Source: Bactrocera neohumeralis
Taxonomy: Eukaryota > Arthropoda > Insecta > Diptera > Tephritidae
NCBI RefSeq assembly: GCF_024586455.1
Contig: NC_065921.1
Location: forward strand, 43,422,574-43,486,573
DNA: 64,000 nt
Direction of reading: 5' to 3'
Shown here: positions 1-11,335 of the stretch, piece after piece
Position numbering within the stretch: position 1 is the stretch's first letter
Layout: each line of letters starts with the position of its first letter
Notes under the pieces: generated by a model
The model's input: the letters and a program-made list of their open reading frames with translations, nothing else
What the model was told of the DNA's origin: nothing
Databases searched by the model: none
Made by a program: the position numbers and the translations under genes

Positions 1-161
1 TTGCGCTCTCTCTTTCGGTTATCGACTGTCACTTATGGTTATTGTACATAGCTCACATTTCCTCCAGCTGTTTATTCATTTATTAAATTGCAATTGCAAT
101 GCAAAATGAACGTCTTTCCAATCATCATATAACGGAGTGGCGCCTTGATGTACTACTGTGA

Positions 162-400
162 TTAAATTGAAAGGTGAATTTTGTCCATTTCATCTCCTTC
201 AAAGTAGGCATCATAGTACTTGGAAAAATCATCCGTCGTGATGGCCATCAGAGCTTTTATATCTTCAGTTGAGTCAAAACGGTGTCCTCAGAATGGTCAT
301 GTGAATTTGCTGAATAGCCAGAAGTTATACGAAGGTAGATCAGGCGAATACGGTGGTTGCGGCACGATATTATCACAGTAGGATTAGTTTCTTCAACGTT
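162..400 (-). mobile_element. mariner-type transposase C-terminal fragment
   Basis: Read on the minus strand, about 340-380 gives QPPYSPDLPSYNFWLFSKF, the block around the third catalytic Asp of mariner-family (DD34D) transposases. It continues, after two in-frame stops, to DDFSKYYDAYFEGDEMDK and a natural-looking stop at 162-164, matching the usual C-terminus of the family. The upstream domains are absent, so this is a dead 5'-truncated remnant. No terminal inverted repeat was located. Confidence 0.65.
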
Positions 401-1042
401 TTTGTACTACCTTAATTGGAAGTCTTCAAGACTATAGAAGCATGTTCGTTGGTTATATAGTTGGACGTAATATGACTAGTGTGATGACTTGACGTTTTGC
501 AAGCGAAGCAAAGGAATCAAGTTAGAAGAATTTTCAGAAAGTTTTTTTTATGAAATGAGAATTAAGAAATAATGAAATTCAACGTGCAAAAATGTGCAAA
601 GTTATTTTATTGGCTAAAGGTAAATTTTTTCAAAATCTATAAATAAAAGACATTCCCTGATTTTTTCAAAATAAAATAGATTTTATTGGTTTGTTTTGGA
701 CTAACCTTAATAAACATCCATTGCTATCACCTCAATCATAAATTAACAGCTGACTGAAAGGACTATCGGTATCTTCTACTCCATAGGTACGATTGGAACT
801 CTTATAAGTTCAGTGAATTTATTATCTTCTTTTACTCTATGGTCGGCGGAAATCTTCTTGGTTGTGTCTACCTCGCATGAGTTGTGACTGGGCAATTGAC
901 GTCGCTGCTGTCACCGTCACGACTTGGCATCTGGACTAGTTTCTAGAGCAGGTGTTGATGGTGCGAGCTAGCTCCGCTTCGCAGCGTAGAGATTCTACAG
1001 TCCATAAAGACACGGACCTCGAAAGCGTGAACACTACGGAAG
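401..1042. other. Intergenic, no recognisable gene
   Basis: AT-rich DNA without a coding region or repeat I recognise. From about 840 the composition becomes more GC-rich. A second reading frame (MVRASSASQRRDS at about 959-1000) runs toward the small reading frame at 1043, which may be the same broken protein. Confidence 0.4.
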
Positions 1043-1339
1043 ATGAAGGATTGCTATACTCCGAGTCATATCGAAGATGATATGACGGCAATAAAGGCTA
1101 GACCTTTGGCAAAATCCAATAAGGAGGAGTTAAAAGCGAAAACGGTCAAGGCCCATGGAAGTCTTAGCTGCAGGTTCATCCGGACGAATGAGGAAAAGGA
1201 AAGATTGTCTTTGGCTACGGAAAACATTAAGGATGGGATTGCAGCCATAAAACTGCTCTTTGCTGGAAGCGAAACAGCTGGGCCAGCTAAACGTCTGAGG
1301 AAAAAATTACGACGCTATAAAACCGAACTTCAGCCTTGA
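1043..1339 (+). CDS. Uncharacterised 98-residue Lys/Arg-rich reading frame
   Basis: A 98-codon open frame with unusually even codon use for this AT-rich region. The product is charged (rich in Lys, Glu and Arg), predicted mostly helical, and ends in a basic stretch RLRKKLRRYKTELQP. There is no signal peptide or membrane segment. A different frame just upstream (959-1080) reads like the N-terminal part of the same protein, suggesting a frameshifted remnant. Its surroundings are all transposon debris, so a LINE ORF1-like or gag-like origin is my guess. I do not recognise the family, and a chance frame is possible. Confidence 0.2.
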   Translation: MKDCYTPSHIEDDMTAIKARPLAKSNKEELKAKTVKAHGSLSCRFIRTNEEKERLSLATENIKDGIAAIKLLFAGSETAGPAKRLRKKLRRYKTELQP

Positions 1340-2371
1340 TCGCGAAAAACGTTCGATGGTGTGGCTGGTTTTATGGGGTCAAGATTCTAAAATGTAAGGA
1401 CCTTATTTGTTATTTAGGTATTTAGTAAAAAAGCTTCTTGCTCAAAGAAGCATTTTGTGTTCACAAAAACAGAAAGCTTTCCTAAAACTTCAAATTCAAC
1501 ATTTTTCTTTTGATCACATTAAACTCAGATTTACTTAAACACCAAAATCCGCACTGTTTGCAAAGCTCACAGGAGATCCAAAGTAGAGCGGACCATCGAC
1601 TCGTTGCCAAACTGGTGATATTGGGATTAGGTTGGCATTACTAGTAAGCAATCTGGCTTTACGGTTTCTAGAGCATGTTCATTTCGGATGATTTTGTTAA
1701 AATGAAATTTGGATAATTCGCTAAAATAAAACGAAATCCCCAACGAGGACACGCTACCCTACACCATGTCCTTACCTACCCTGTGTTTCAATATATTCCC
1801 AACTGAAAAAAACATACTAAAACTTACTACATACATATATGTATCTCCATCTAAACATTTACCTTAATGAAAATTTTAAACGAAATTGCCAACGTCAAAT
1901 AAAATCTAAAATTTTGGTGTTTATTCCAAAGATGATCACACCCTGTATATGGACGCATTGATTATTATCGCTGCTGATTATTCTCGCTGCTGATTACATT
2001 TGTGGAACAAGATAACGCTATATAAACTTTTACAATCCCTCTAGTGGTTTGGGTTGGTGCAGCGACCGTTGATCCCGTAACACCATTCAATGCCATTTAA
2101 TTTTAACAGCTTATTCTTATCACAATTGCCTGCTCATTGTGACAAATCAAGAATTGAGATTTATTGTATTCATGGTAAACATTCTCATTCAATAATAAAA
2201 CAGAAAAAAATTTTAAATCTAAAAACGTCACTTCTACATGCGAACATAATTAATGGGCTGGGCCAGTCAAGGATTTTCGAAAACTTAAATTTGTTTGATA
2301 CTCTTTGAGGTCAAACAAACATTACATTTGATAGAACAGTAAAAAAAAATGCTGCTAATTTTTATGTCAAG
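1340..2371. other. Intergenic, no gene seen
   Basis: AT-rich with short low-complexity runs. There is a local near-duplication, 'tgattattctcgctgctgat', at about 1968-1995. The small frames in this interval have no family resemblance, and I support no feature here. Confidence 0.4.
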
Positions 2372-2815
2372 AAATAATTGAGAAGTAAAGTCCTCTCTCG
2401 ACGAACAAAAACCAAATAAGTATCTATAAGTCACTCATTATTCCCGTCCTGCTATATGGTGCAGAGGCTTGGACGATGACAACAACTGATGAGTCGACGT
2501 TTCGAGTTTTCGAGAGAAAGGTTCTGCGGAAGATGTATGGTCCTTTGCGCATTGGCAACGGCAAATACCGCATTTGATGGAACGATGAGCTGCATGAGAC
2601 ATCGTCGTATGACGACATTGACATAGTTCAGCGAATCAAGAGACTGTCTCTACACTAGGTCATGTCGGCCAAATGGATGAAAACACTCCAGCTATGAGAG
2701 TATTCGACGCAGTACCCGTCGGGGGAAGCATAAGAAGAGGAAGACCTCCACTCTGTTGGAAAGACCAGGTGAAGAACGATCTGGCAAAGGCGAGAATTTT
2801 AAGAAGAATGTGTTA
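2372..2815 (+). mobile_element. RTE-type LINE, 3' fragment (reverse transcriptase C-terminus)
   Basis: The segment is closely similar to the 3' part of the longer element at 34130-34560. It encodes LYKSLIIPVLLYGAEAWTM followed by a broken FERKVLRKMYGPLRIG block, the conserved C-terminal region of endonuclease/reverse-transcriptase proteins of RTE-type LINEs (often annotated craniofacial development protein 2-like). Several frameshifts and a short insertion near 2420 make it dead. It is 5'-truncated, as LINE insertions usually are. Confidence 0.75.
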
Positions 2816-2934
2816 GGATAACTGATATTCAGTACAATTTTCCATATTACCACATGAACTGTCCACTTAAAATTTCTATAACTATTGAAAGGTGAACTTT
2901 GCTGAGAGCGAGTAGCTGACGCGAGCTCTTACTA

Positions 2935-3812
2935 TTTGCTTCCCCTGGTGGCGACTGTCGACTGGTGCGTTAGAATCTGCTATCTTTATCGATTGTCCAG
3001 TGAGAATTTCATGACATTTCATGGATTGGAAGTGAAGTTATTGCGTTTTAAGTGTCAATATGTTTGTGTTATTGGTGCGAAAATGAGTTTCGAATAAAGA
3101 GTCAACATTAAATTTTGTTTTAAAATTGGTAAAACTTTTACCGAAACGTTTCAATTGATGAAACAAGTTTATGGCGATGATTGCCTATCCCATAGCAGAG
3201 TGCACGAGTGGTTTCAATGTTTTCAAAGTGGTCGTTAGGACATAAATGACGATCAACATGTGGCCCAATCAAAATCCGTGATCACCGGAAACTTCATCGA
3301 AACTGTGCGTGAATTCATCAAAAATCAGCCGAAATCATAATTGAAATTCATGGACATGGAATGGAACATCTCCAAAACATCGAATTATCGCATTTTGACT
3401 TTCATTTTCATTTCACATTGGGCTTACGAAAGGTGTGTGCACGGTTTGTTCCGCACAAATTGACTGACGACCAAAAATTGCTCAGAGTCCGTCTCATCGA
3501 TCGACGCTTGTGCCATTTTAACCATTAACCACTCCCCGTATTGACCTGATATGGCACAGTGCGACTTCTTCCTTTTCGGAAAAATGAATTTGCCCATGAA
3601 AAGAAAGCGTTATGCAGACGCAGACGCCATTCAAAAGGCTTGCACCAGCATACTGGCGGCCATACCGGCCAACGAGCTAAAACACTCGTTCAACATGGTT
3701 TTGGTTTGAAGCAGAAGGAGACTATTTTGAATAAAATAAATTTGAGTTTTCCGAAAAAAACCATTTGTTCTGTTTTTTTAAGTCCTGTTTATTTTGGAAC
3801 ACACCTTATATG
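2935..3812 (+). mobile_element. mariner-family element, decayed copy 1
   Basis: The coding region begins at MSFE near 3084 and reads, through stops, IKFCFKIGKTFTETFQLMK, then YGDDCLSHSRVHEWFQ, the N-terminal helix-turn-helix region of mariner-like transposases. It resumes with KLTDDQK and then jumps to the C-terminal block (LPINHSPY, MNLPMKGKRYADADAIQKA), so the catalytic core is deleted. The 3' end at 3780-3812 matches the 3' inverted repeat of the sister copy at 9833-10691. A matching 5' repeat is not visible. Dead. Confidence 0.75.
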
Positions 3813-4559
3813 TTAAAAAAATCTTAAAAAAGAGATATTCGTTTTCTTTTTCCTTATTGGCAGAAAAAATTGTGAAAGTTAGACCTTTTTTAGAGCACTA
3901 GATTAGCCTAAATCTTATATTGGTTTGCTTAGCTAACTAATTGAAAAGTGTCTCGCGCTTTTAAGGAAGTAAAATATATTTACTTCTTATCGCAAAGCAC
4001 ACATTTAAGACGTACAAATATGTTCCAGACATTCGCATATCGTTGCATAGTGAATGTTTTGTTTACTTTATTGTTATTATTTTTGTTGTTGTGTTCCAGT
4101 GTCTACTGATTATTAAAAAATGCTTATCATTTAGAAGAAATCAGTCTCAGCGTCTGCTATATAATATCGATAAGAACAAGCGCAATGCTGTAGTTCAACT
4201 GATAAGCAGGCATTTCATAAGAGATAAGAAATTTATGCCCAATTCGTGATCGTTTTGACGTAAGAATGTATTTTTAAAATTTAAAAGCAGATCGATTAAC
4301 TGAGGCAATTAAGATGTAAATATACTCAACCTGTTTGGCAGTAAAAAGTACACAATTAGCTTGACAACTACTATCTGACAGCTGTCTGGAAAGTGTTTTT
4401 CTTGTTTTGTTTGAGAAAAATAACGTGATAGCCAAATGGATAAAAACTCAAATCTTACTAATTAAAGAGGAATATTACACTCTCCGGTTTATATAAACGA
4501 GTTTGGAGTCTTGGCTTTATAGGGGAAACAGGGTAAACTGATTTCAAAATAAATATTTG
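3813..4559. other. Intergenic, AT-rich; short repeat near 4497
   Basis: No gene supported. Positions about 4497-4545 (gagtcttggctttatagggg, then acagggtaaactgat) recur with small changes at 9755-9805, just before the second mariner copy. This is probably a piece of an unrecognised element. Confidence 0.35.
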
Positions 4560-5435
4560 ATATGACGGGTGATCTATGTACATGTACTTTTTTCAATGAT
4601 TTTTTCAATTTCATGCGTGAGTCATGTCAAGCTTTCATGATATTTTTGTTCGGTATTCTTTGGCATTTCATCATACAAAGACTTACACCTGACCAACGTT
4701 TAAAAATCGTTCCAGCTTGTATGTATTTCGCTCAAATTATGGCCAACATAATCGGCATAATGAGCGTACTATTTCCAACACCATCACTCAGATGAAACCC
4801 AGCATTCATTATTGGATAATATTCGGCCGAACAGACCACCTGCAGCATGCAGTGAAGAAAATATAGCAGCTGTAGCTGAGAGTGTACATGAAGACCGTGG
4901 ACAGTCGATTCGCAACAACTCGGACTGAAGTATGGAACGACTTGGTGCATTTTACGTCGATATCTTATATTGAAAGCGTCCAGCTTGTGCAAGAAATGAA
5001 GCCGCTCGACCATGTCAAGCGACATCGCTTTGCTCTTGGCTCTTGAAAAGTTTCAAGTTATGATTTGGCCCATTTCTGGATCAATGCATATGCGTAAAAT
5101 TGTCGCATTTGGGAAGAGCGACATGAAGAGTTTCAAGGGCTGCCGTGTCATCCAGAAAAAAACACGGTTTGGTTTTGTTTGTGGGCCGGTGGAATCATCC
5201 GTTCATATTTCTTCAAAAATGATGCCGGTGAGAACTTAACCGTTATGGGCGATTTGATATCTGGAATTGACGCTCGTGATATCGGCAACACTTGGTTTCA
5301 ACAAGTCTGTGGCACTTCCCACACGTCGCATCAATCAATGGATTTATTGAGAGAAAATATCACGTTTTGGGCCGGTCGATTGGTCACCAAGATCATATAA
5401 TATCACACCGTTAGACTTTCTCCTCTGGGCAAAAC
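4560..5435 (+). mobile_element. mariner-type transposase pseudogene (second lineage)
   Basis: Blocks of a different mariner-type transposase appear in order on the plus strand in changing frames. They are VKRHRFAL after a PLDH motif, KNDAGENLTVMGD (residues between the first and second catalytic Asp), WFQQVCGTSHTSHQSMDLL (normally WFQQDGAT, the second Asp region, here mutated to Val), and a degenerate FWAGRLVTKII. Many stops and frameshifts. The same lineage occurs at 10815-11335, 22182-22735 and 42590-43958, the last two lying in the duplicated units. Confidence 0.65.
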
Positions 5436-6211
5436 ATCACTCATGTCATTCGCTAGTTACAGTTGCAATGCTCGAACGAGTCACCTAGTAATCTTTGTAA
5501 CACTGAAAGTGAGAAAAAGTATTCGAGGCAGAGCTGATTTTGCTGCCAGTCAAACAATGAGATCTGACGGCCAAGATGGAGGAGATCAAAATGATGTTGA
5601 CACAGAATATCAAACACACTTAAATCCACTGAAAGTAGATCGCTGCAATGGTTTCTCCATTGGTAGCATTGTACGATCAACTCATGAAATCCAACACGGA
5701 CGAGTAACTTAAGGGTGAATCTTGGAATTGTATAGGAGTAAAGATACCCTGCTTTCGACTATGTGTCCGACTTTGGTATTGCTTCCAACTGTTTTGAGTA
5801 GAAAACCGCTCCTATTTGTTTACGACAATCGAGCGAAGTTGATTTTTTAATTGCTGCTATTATTTAAATTATATAATTGTTATGTTTCCTTTAACTGCGA
5901 TTTGGGTCATTTGCCATAGTTTTGTCGCTTTCGTTTGTATTGGAAAGATAATTAAAGTGTCCAAGTGTTCTTTTAGAGAATTTTTGGAATATTAGAGAAT
6001 ATAGGTGGTTTTTGAGTATCTCAAATGCAAAGTTTTCAATATGATAGGACTTGAAAAATGTTCTAAAACAAGCTGATCTTTGAGATACTTTTCCCGAACA
6101 AAGTTCATACCACTGAAGATAGCAGAACGAAATGAAACCGCTACTTTTGCTCCAAATAAAGCTTCGTTACACTCGGTTTTGACCAAGTAGTTTGTAATCT
6201 TCGTGTCCTTC
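5436..6211. other. Intergenic, no gene seen
   Basis: There are two overlapping frames on opposite strands at 5443-5712, but neither resembles a family I know and the stretch is moderately AT-rich. No repeat recognised. Confidence 0.35.
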
Positions 6212-6865
6212 ATTTCTTTATCTTATGCGGTTATGGCCGAGTTTAGAACAGCGAGCCAGTCGTTCTTCCTTTTCGCTCTTCGGTGCCAATTGGAGATTCC
6301 AAGTGTAGCCAGGTCCTACTCCGACTGGTCTTTCTAACGGAGTAGAGGTCTTCCTATGCTTCTCCCGGCAGGTACTGAGCTGGAGTGGTTTCATCTGTTC
6401 GGAAGACATGACCTAGTTAGCGTAGCCGCTGTCTTTTAATTCGCTGAACTATGTCAATGTCGTCGTATATCTCATACAGTTTATGGTTCCATCGAATGCG
6501 ATATTCGCCGTGGCGCAAAGAACCATAAATCTTCCGCAGAACCTTTCTCTTAAAAGTTCGTACTACTCATCAGATGTTGTCTTCGTCCATGCCTCTGCAC
6601 CATATAGCAGGACGGGAATAATGAGTGACTTATAGAGTTTGATTTTTGTTCATCGAGAGAGGTCTTTGTTTTTCAATTTCCTACTCAGTCCGATGTAGCA
6701 CCTGTTGGCATGAGTTGTTTTGCGTTGGATTTCGAGGATGAGATTGTTGTTGCTGTCTGTACTGGTTCTAAGATAGACGAAATTATCGAGGACTTCGAAG
6801 TTATGACTGTAAACATTGACGTGGGAGCCAAGTCGCGAGTGCGACGACTGTTTGTTTGATGATAA
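6212..6865 (-). mobile_element. RTE-type LINE, 3' fragment, inverted
   Basis: The minus strand from 6865 down reads SSNKQSSHSRLGSHV, HNFEVLDNFVYL, LYKSLIIPVLLYGAEAWT, YDDIDIVQRIKRQRLR and a final VLNSAITA before the 3' end. This is the same order as 33950-34620 of the fuller copy. Frames are broken (stop in the middle of the GAEAWT-FERKV region). It starts inside the reverse transcriptase, so it is a typical 5'-truncated insertion. Confidence 0.75.
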
Positions 6866-7029
6866 GAGACTCTGATATACTAATAACTACTGTACATAAA
6901 TATATTTTCAACTAATTCAAGATAAAATTTCAGAATGAAACAAGCATATTATTATAAAATATATTTGCATACAACTACAGTTATATGTACTTATTTAGCG
7001 CAAAAATAATATTCTGTTAGCAATACTTC
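6866..7029. other. Short AT-rich spacer
   Basis: No gene or repeat seen between the LINE fragment and the 3' end of the receptor pseudogene. Confidence 0.4.
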
Positions 7030-9440
7030 GCTTAATTTTTACCATTGAATTGAACGGCTTTTCAAGTTTTTGGCAAAAAAGCTCCAGCAGAAAGCAAAAA
7101 AAAACTTGCAGCAAAGAAATTGCTCATTGTAATGATGACGACCTGCAAATCTTCCAATTTCATTGATTTAAAAAGCTCCTGCTTATTGCGATCTGCCAGA
7201 ACAACTTTTTTCATCGATACCAATTCAAAAAAACTATAACGTGACTACAACTTTATCAGCCCAGCTGCAAGCAGCCGCCCAATGAAGTCCGTTAAGCTTT
7301 CGCGATACACTGAATTCGGATGAAAAGGCAATACCAATGGCGAATTCTTGTTGAAGCAGATATATGTATGTGAGGCGAAAAAGTGGCCGAGAGAAATATT
7401 TCTGCTGCTCTTCGTAAACGGTCCACATATTGGAGACACTAAATGCATACCGTGTATCCAAGGAGTCACGCAGTATTAGTAATTCGGTAGAGTTGCTAAA
7501 CAATGTGAATTTGTTCAGGTTTACGTGTATATCTCTCTCCTTAAACAAATATCCTAAATGGTTCGCGTCCATTGTTAACTTAATACCGCGTTTGATTATG
7601 TCATCAATTGTCTTTGAAAGTGGCTCAATTGGTGCATTCCAGTTGAAACTTTGCAGATAAGCATTGTAGGCGACATCAATATTAAAGGCCCTTAACGCGA
7701 TGATAATATAATACTCTTTATGTTCGGACCGACAAAGAAAACATGTTTTCGTGGGAAAAAATGGTTTTCGCACGAAACTTGTGTTTTCGTCCTTGTAAAA
7801 TCTGTCAAACGAAAACACAGTTTTCGCTGAAAACTACTTGAAAACTTACATTCCACTCATTATAATCGGTGCCTGCTCTAGTTGAATCGATGTTTTTGGA
7901 AGACATATTTTGCCGGCCCTAAATTGTCACTTGATATTTGTTTACATTCCATGTACAAAAACAGCTGTCGCTTGATATTCTCATATTAGGGGGATTCTCT
8001 TGCTCTTGCAAAACCTTGCACGATGCAGAAATTGCAGAATTTTCCTCTTGGTGCAACGGCACAACAACAAACACACGCAGAAAATTATTTGCTATGGCTA
8101 TAAATATTTCAGACCAAAACCCACGTTTATTTTCGTGCCGTCATATATCACTAGATTCTGCAATGGGTGCTCTCTTGGCCTTGCATATTTCGGTATAGGA
8201 TTTTTGCATTTTATGTCATTGTGCCATCTTGCAATAGCAAAACAATGCCGCTATTGATAGTTGTCAGTGAAAACTCATCGAAAACACACATTGTCGGTCC
8301 GAACGACTTAGATTCCACAACATACAAATGTGTTTTCAAAATGTTTTCAATGTCGGTCCGAACATAGTATAAATTAGCTTATGTATGAATGTGCTCCCCT
8401 GCGCCGCATAAAACGGCATGCCCAGTAGGCCGTCTAGCACAGAAATGTTGCAGAAATCAGTGAAGCCAAGTGGCGATCTTTGGCGATCTCTCCAACGCGG
8501 CACGAGTGTCAAAATACAAGTGATTAGCAGCTGACTGACGACGACTAAGATAACCGGCGTCTTGTAAAATATGTTGTTATAGAATGTGTACTTGGGTGTT
8601 AGTTTTTCTAGCGGTATCATCAGGCATATGTCGAGCATGTGCAATGCATTCGAAAAACTCAAATTATCCTCAGTCATAAGCAACGGCCAAAGCGGTCCGG
8701 TGTCTGCTTTGTTATTCAGCAAGATTTCGCATACATTAAACTTTGTGGTTTCGCGGAAATGGCGATATAATTGTGGCATTGCGACGATATGCGAACTCTG
8801 TTAAAGGCCTACCCAAATAACCGCTAAGCACGGTAGGTCCGTGTTTGGGTGTGAAATTATAAATTTGTGGATGCCAACCACTTTCTAATATGCGTAGTGG
8901 ATAACCATGCATACTTTCCATTTGGTTTCGGAAAATATTGTGATAATGTGGTGGAAAAATGCGTCGAATGGTTTGATGTTTGGGGAATAGTTGCAGACTC
9001 CAGTAACTGTGTTCGGTTACAGCTAGATTCGGCTGCCATGCGACGACATTTATGGCGTGTTTTCTAACGCAGTTACTCAAGATTCCTCTCACGTGATTGT
9101 CATTAGCTGTGCCATCGAAAAGCAGTATGAGTCCACTTTGCATATTTCGGTGTAATCGCTGCCACAATTTGTCTAAAATTTGCTCATTTCGGTTTGTGTC
9201 TTCGCTAAGTTGCACAATACTGAGTAAATTACGATTAAACTGCATCGCATATTGCTCGATGGGCGTATTGTTGTCTATATTCATAACGGCTACTGGGTTG
9301 TTCCCTTCCAGTAGAACCATTAGCTACATTCCCGTCACTAAAGTAGATGGTAGTGTTAATTTGTTTTTCGTTTACGGGTGCTTCGCAGATATCTGCGATT
9401 ATTTCAACAAATTGTCGCACACCGGGCCCAATGTTATTTT
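7030..9440 (-). pseudogene. Divergent ionotropic receptor (IR)-like gene, broken
   Basis: IRs are insect chemosensory cation channels related to glutamate receptors. The minus strand gives, in order: an N-terminal domain with VEIIADICEAPVNEKQ; MVLLEGNNPVAVMNIDNN and WQRLHRNMQSGLILLFDG; the first ligand-binding lobe near YLGRPLTEFAYRRNAT; a first membrane segment VILVVVSQLLITCILTL; the pore region ISVLDGLLGMPFYAAQG; YNAYLQSFNWNAPIEPLSKT (start of the second lobe); and a last hydrophobic helix VVIITMSNFFAASFFLL near 7100. This order fits divergent dipteran IRs. Frameshifts lie near 9320, 8765 and 7310, a stop near 7240, and a TIR element sits at 7721-8364. The true start codon was not found. 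An orphan IR is likely; the exact orthologue cannot be named. Confidence 0.65.
7721..8364. mobile_element. 644-bp TIR element (MITE-like) inside the receptor pseudogene
   Basis: The ends are perfect inverted repeats: TGTTCGGACCGACA at 7721-7734 and its complement at 8351-8364. They are flanked by TA on both sides (7719-7720 and 8365-8366), a target-site duplication. Removing the element and one TA rejoins the receptor frame exactly (HKLIYT to KEYYIII). Just inside the left end GTTTTCG/CGAAAAC recurs at least five times, and the right side has similar motifs plus a second TGTCGGTCCGAAC at 8291-8303. No transposase is encoded. The middle (about 7860-8240) is unique sequence of unknown origin. 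The ends do not fit a GT-AG intron. Confidence 0.8.
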
Positions 9441-9832
9441 ATGTCCACCGTTCAAGTCTTTTGTTGTATTTACGAATATAACTCTCTTTGTGGAATAACT
9501 TTTTATTACAATATTTTTATGCTGTACATTACAGTGAGCTATAATAACTCTGAAACAATTTACGACACCTTTTTGGCCTCAGACCAATCCGTAAAATTTG
9601 CAACTAACATTATTTTAAATGCCTAAGTAGCAAAAGTTGGCGAAAGGGGACTATATGACGACATTCTCTTCATTCTCTAAAAATTAAAATGTATTTTTTT
9701 TTTTAATATTTAAATGCCCTTATAGCAACCTCTATAATGAATCACCCTTTATAATCGAGATTCGAATGACGTCTTGGCTTTATGGGGAAATCAGGGTAAG
9801 CTGATAGAAAGAAAGAAATACGGCTGTTTGTA
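9441..9832. other. Spacer with a solo mariner-type end
   Basis: No gene. Positions about 9718-9753 read as the inverted-repeat end of the second mariner lineage (agggtgattcattatagagg on the minus strand). 9755-9805 repeats the sequence found at 4497-4545. Confidence 0.35.
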
Positions 9833-10691
9833 CAAGATGCTTTCCAAAGCAAACAGGACTTTTTGAATATAGCGCCCCCTGCTGGCGCCATCTATATGCT
9901 GCTATCTTTATCGATTGTCCAGTGAGAATTTCATGATATTTCAATGATTGGAAGTGAAGTTATTGCGGTTTAAGTATCAGTATGTTTGTGTTATCGGTGT
10001 GAAAATGAGCTTCGAACAAAGAGCCTACTTTAAATTTTGTTTTAAGACTGGTAAAACTTTTACCGAAACGTTTCAATTGATGAAACAAGTTTATGGCGAT
10101 GATTGCCTATCCCGTAGCAGAGTGTACGAGTGGTTTCAACGTTTTCGAAGTGGTCGTGAGAACATAAATGACGATCAACATGTGGGCCAATCAAGATCTG
10201 TGATCACCGGAAATTCCATCGAAACTGTAAATGAATGGAATTGAACATCTCCAAAACATCAATTTATCACATTTTGACCGAACATTTGAGCTTACGAAAG
10301 GTGTGTGCACGGTTTGTCCCGCTCAAATTGACTGACGACCTTAAATTGTTCAGAATCCAACATTCGAAGGACATCATTAAAGAGGTTTATTTGACCAAAA
10401 ATCACATTTTACCCATTAACCACTTTCCGTATTCACCTGATATGGCACCGTGCTACTTCTTTCTTTTCGGAACAATGCATTTGCCCATGAAAGGAAAGTG
10501 TTATGCAGACATAGAGGCCATTCAAAAGGTTTGCACCAGCATACCAACACTAGGACGACATGCTTTTGGACCGTGCAAAAAGCTCTATTGAAGCAGAAGG
10601 AGACAATTTGGAATAAAATAAATTGATTTTGCTGAAAAACCATTTGTTCTGTTTTTATTTTTAAGTCCTGTTTACTTTGGAACGCACCTTG
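9833..10691 (+). mobile_element. mariner-family element, copy 2, internally deleted, with both TIRs
   Basis: About 29-bp imperfect inverted repeats (9833-9861 and 10663-10691; inner core AAACAGGACTT) are flanked by TA at 9831-9832 and 10692-10693. The transposase starts at MSFEQRAYFKF (10005) and reads through FTETFQLMKQVYGDDC and SRVYEWFQRFRSGREN to about 10230. A frame change and a large gap follow, then the C-terminal block YSPDMAPCYFFLFG, where the usual Asp before FF is Tyr. The core with the first two catalytic Asp residues is missing. Non-autonomous and dead, but mobilisable ends are well preserved. Confidence 0.85.
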
Positions 10692-10814
10692 TATCACCTA
10701 AAACTGATCAAAAGAAATATTACTACAAAAGTACAACCGATAAGGACAGCAAACGGCACCATATTTTTTCCCGCTCTTTTGACATTTCTCTTCAGTAAGG
10801 TTTGACATTTCAGC

Positions 10815-11335
10815 ATGGAAAGATATACGATCCAACAACGTGTCAAAATTATTAAAATTTACTACCGAAATTCGGTGTCAGTGGCTTTCACTTTAAGGAC
10901 GCTACGTCCAATTTATGACCGTCACAATTGTCTTGTACGATCACCAATTGGGCGTCTAGAATATTCCCGTGCCAGTAAGACAAAGAAGTAACCGAGATTA
11001 TTGAAATATTCGAGAATATTTTTGAACCGAATTGGACTGGGACAATATGTGGTTTCAACAGGATGGCGCCACAATCCACACAGCGCATGTCACATTTATT
11101 GAAAACCAAGTTTGGTGAACGTGTTATTCAAGTGGTCCAGTCAGTCGCCGGTAGACTATTTCTTGTGGGGCTACGTTAAGTCTATGGTGTATGCCAACAA
11201 GCCAGCGACGATTGATGAACTTCGATTTATGCTAGAAAACCGTCGAAATTAAGGTTAAACTTCTGGACTTCTGCAAGCGTGCCGTCGAATGTACTTTCAC
11301 AGGAATAAGGAATTTCATTGATACCTAAAACCGTT
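10815..11335 (+). mobile_element. mariner-type transposase remnant (second lineage), internally deleted
   Basis: Starts with MERYTIQQRVKIIKIYYRN (10815) and SVSVAFTLRTLRPIYDRHN, the N-terminal DNA-binding part. It then jumps to GLGQYVVSTGWRHNPHS (second Asp region, altered), VDYFLWGYVKSMVYANKPAT and a C-terminal tail. The middle is deleted and the third-Asp region is damaged. Same lineage as the fragments at 4560, 22182 and 42590. Confidence 0.65.

Noticed and set aside
5443..5712. Overlapping frames on both strands
   Set aside because: Neither strand resembles a known protein, and the region follows directly on transposon debris.
7721..8364. Interruption of the receptor gene read as an intron
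   Set aside because: The ends carry inverted repeats and TA duplications and lack GT-AG borders on the coding strand.
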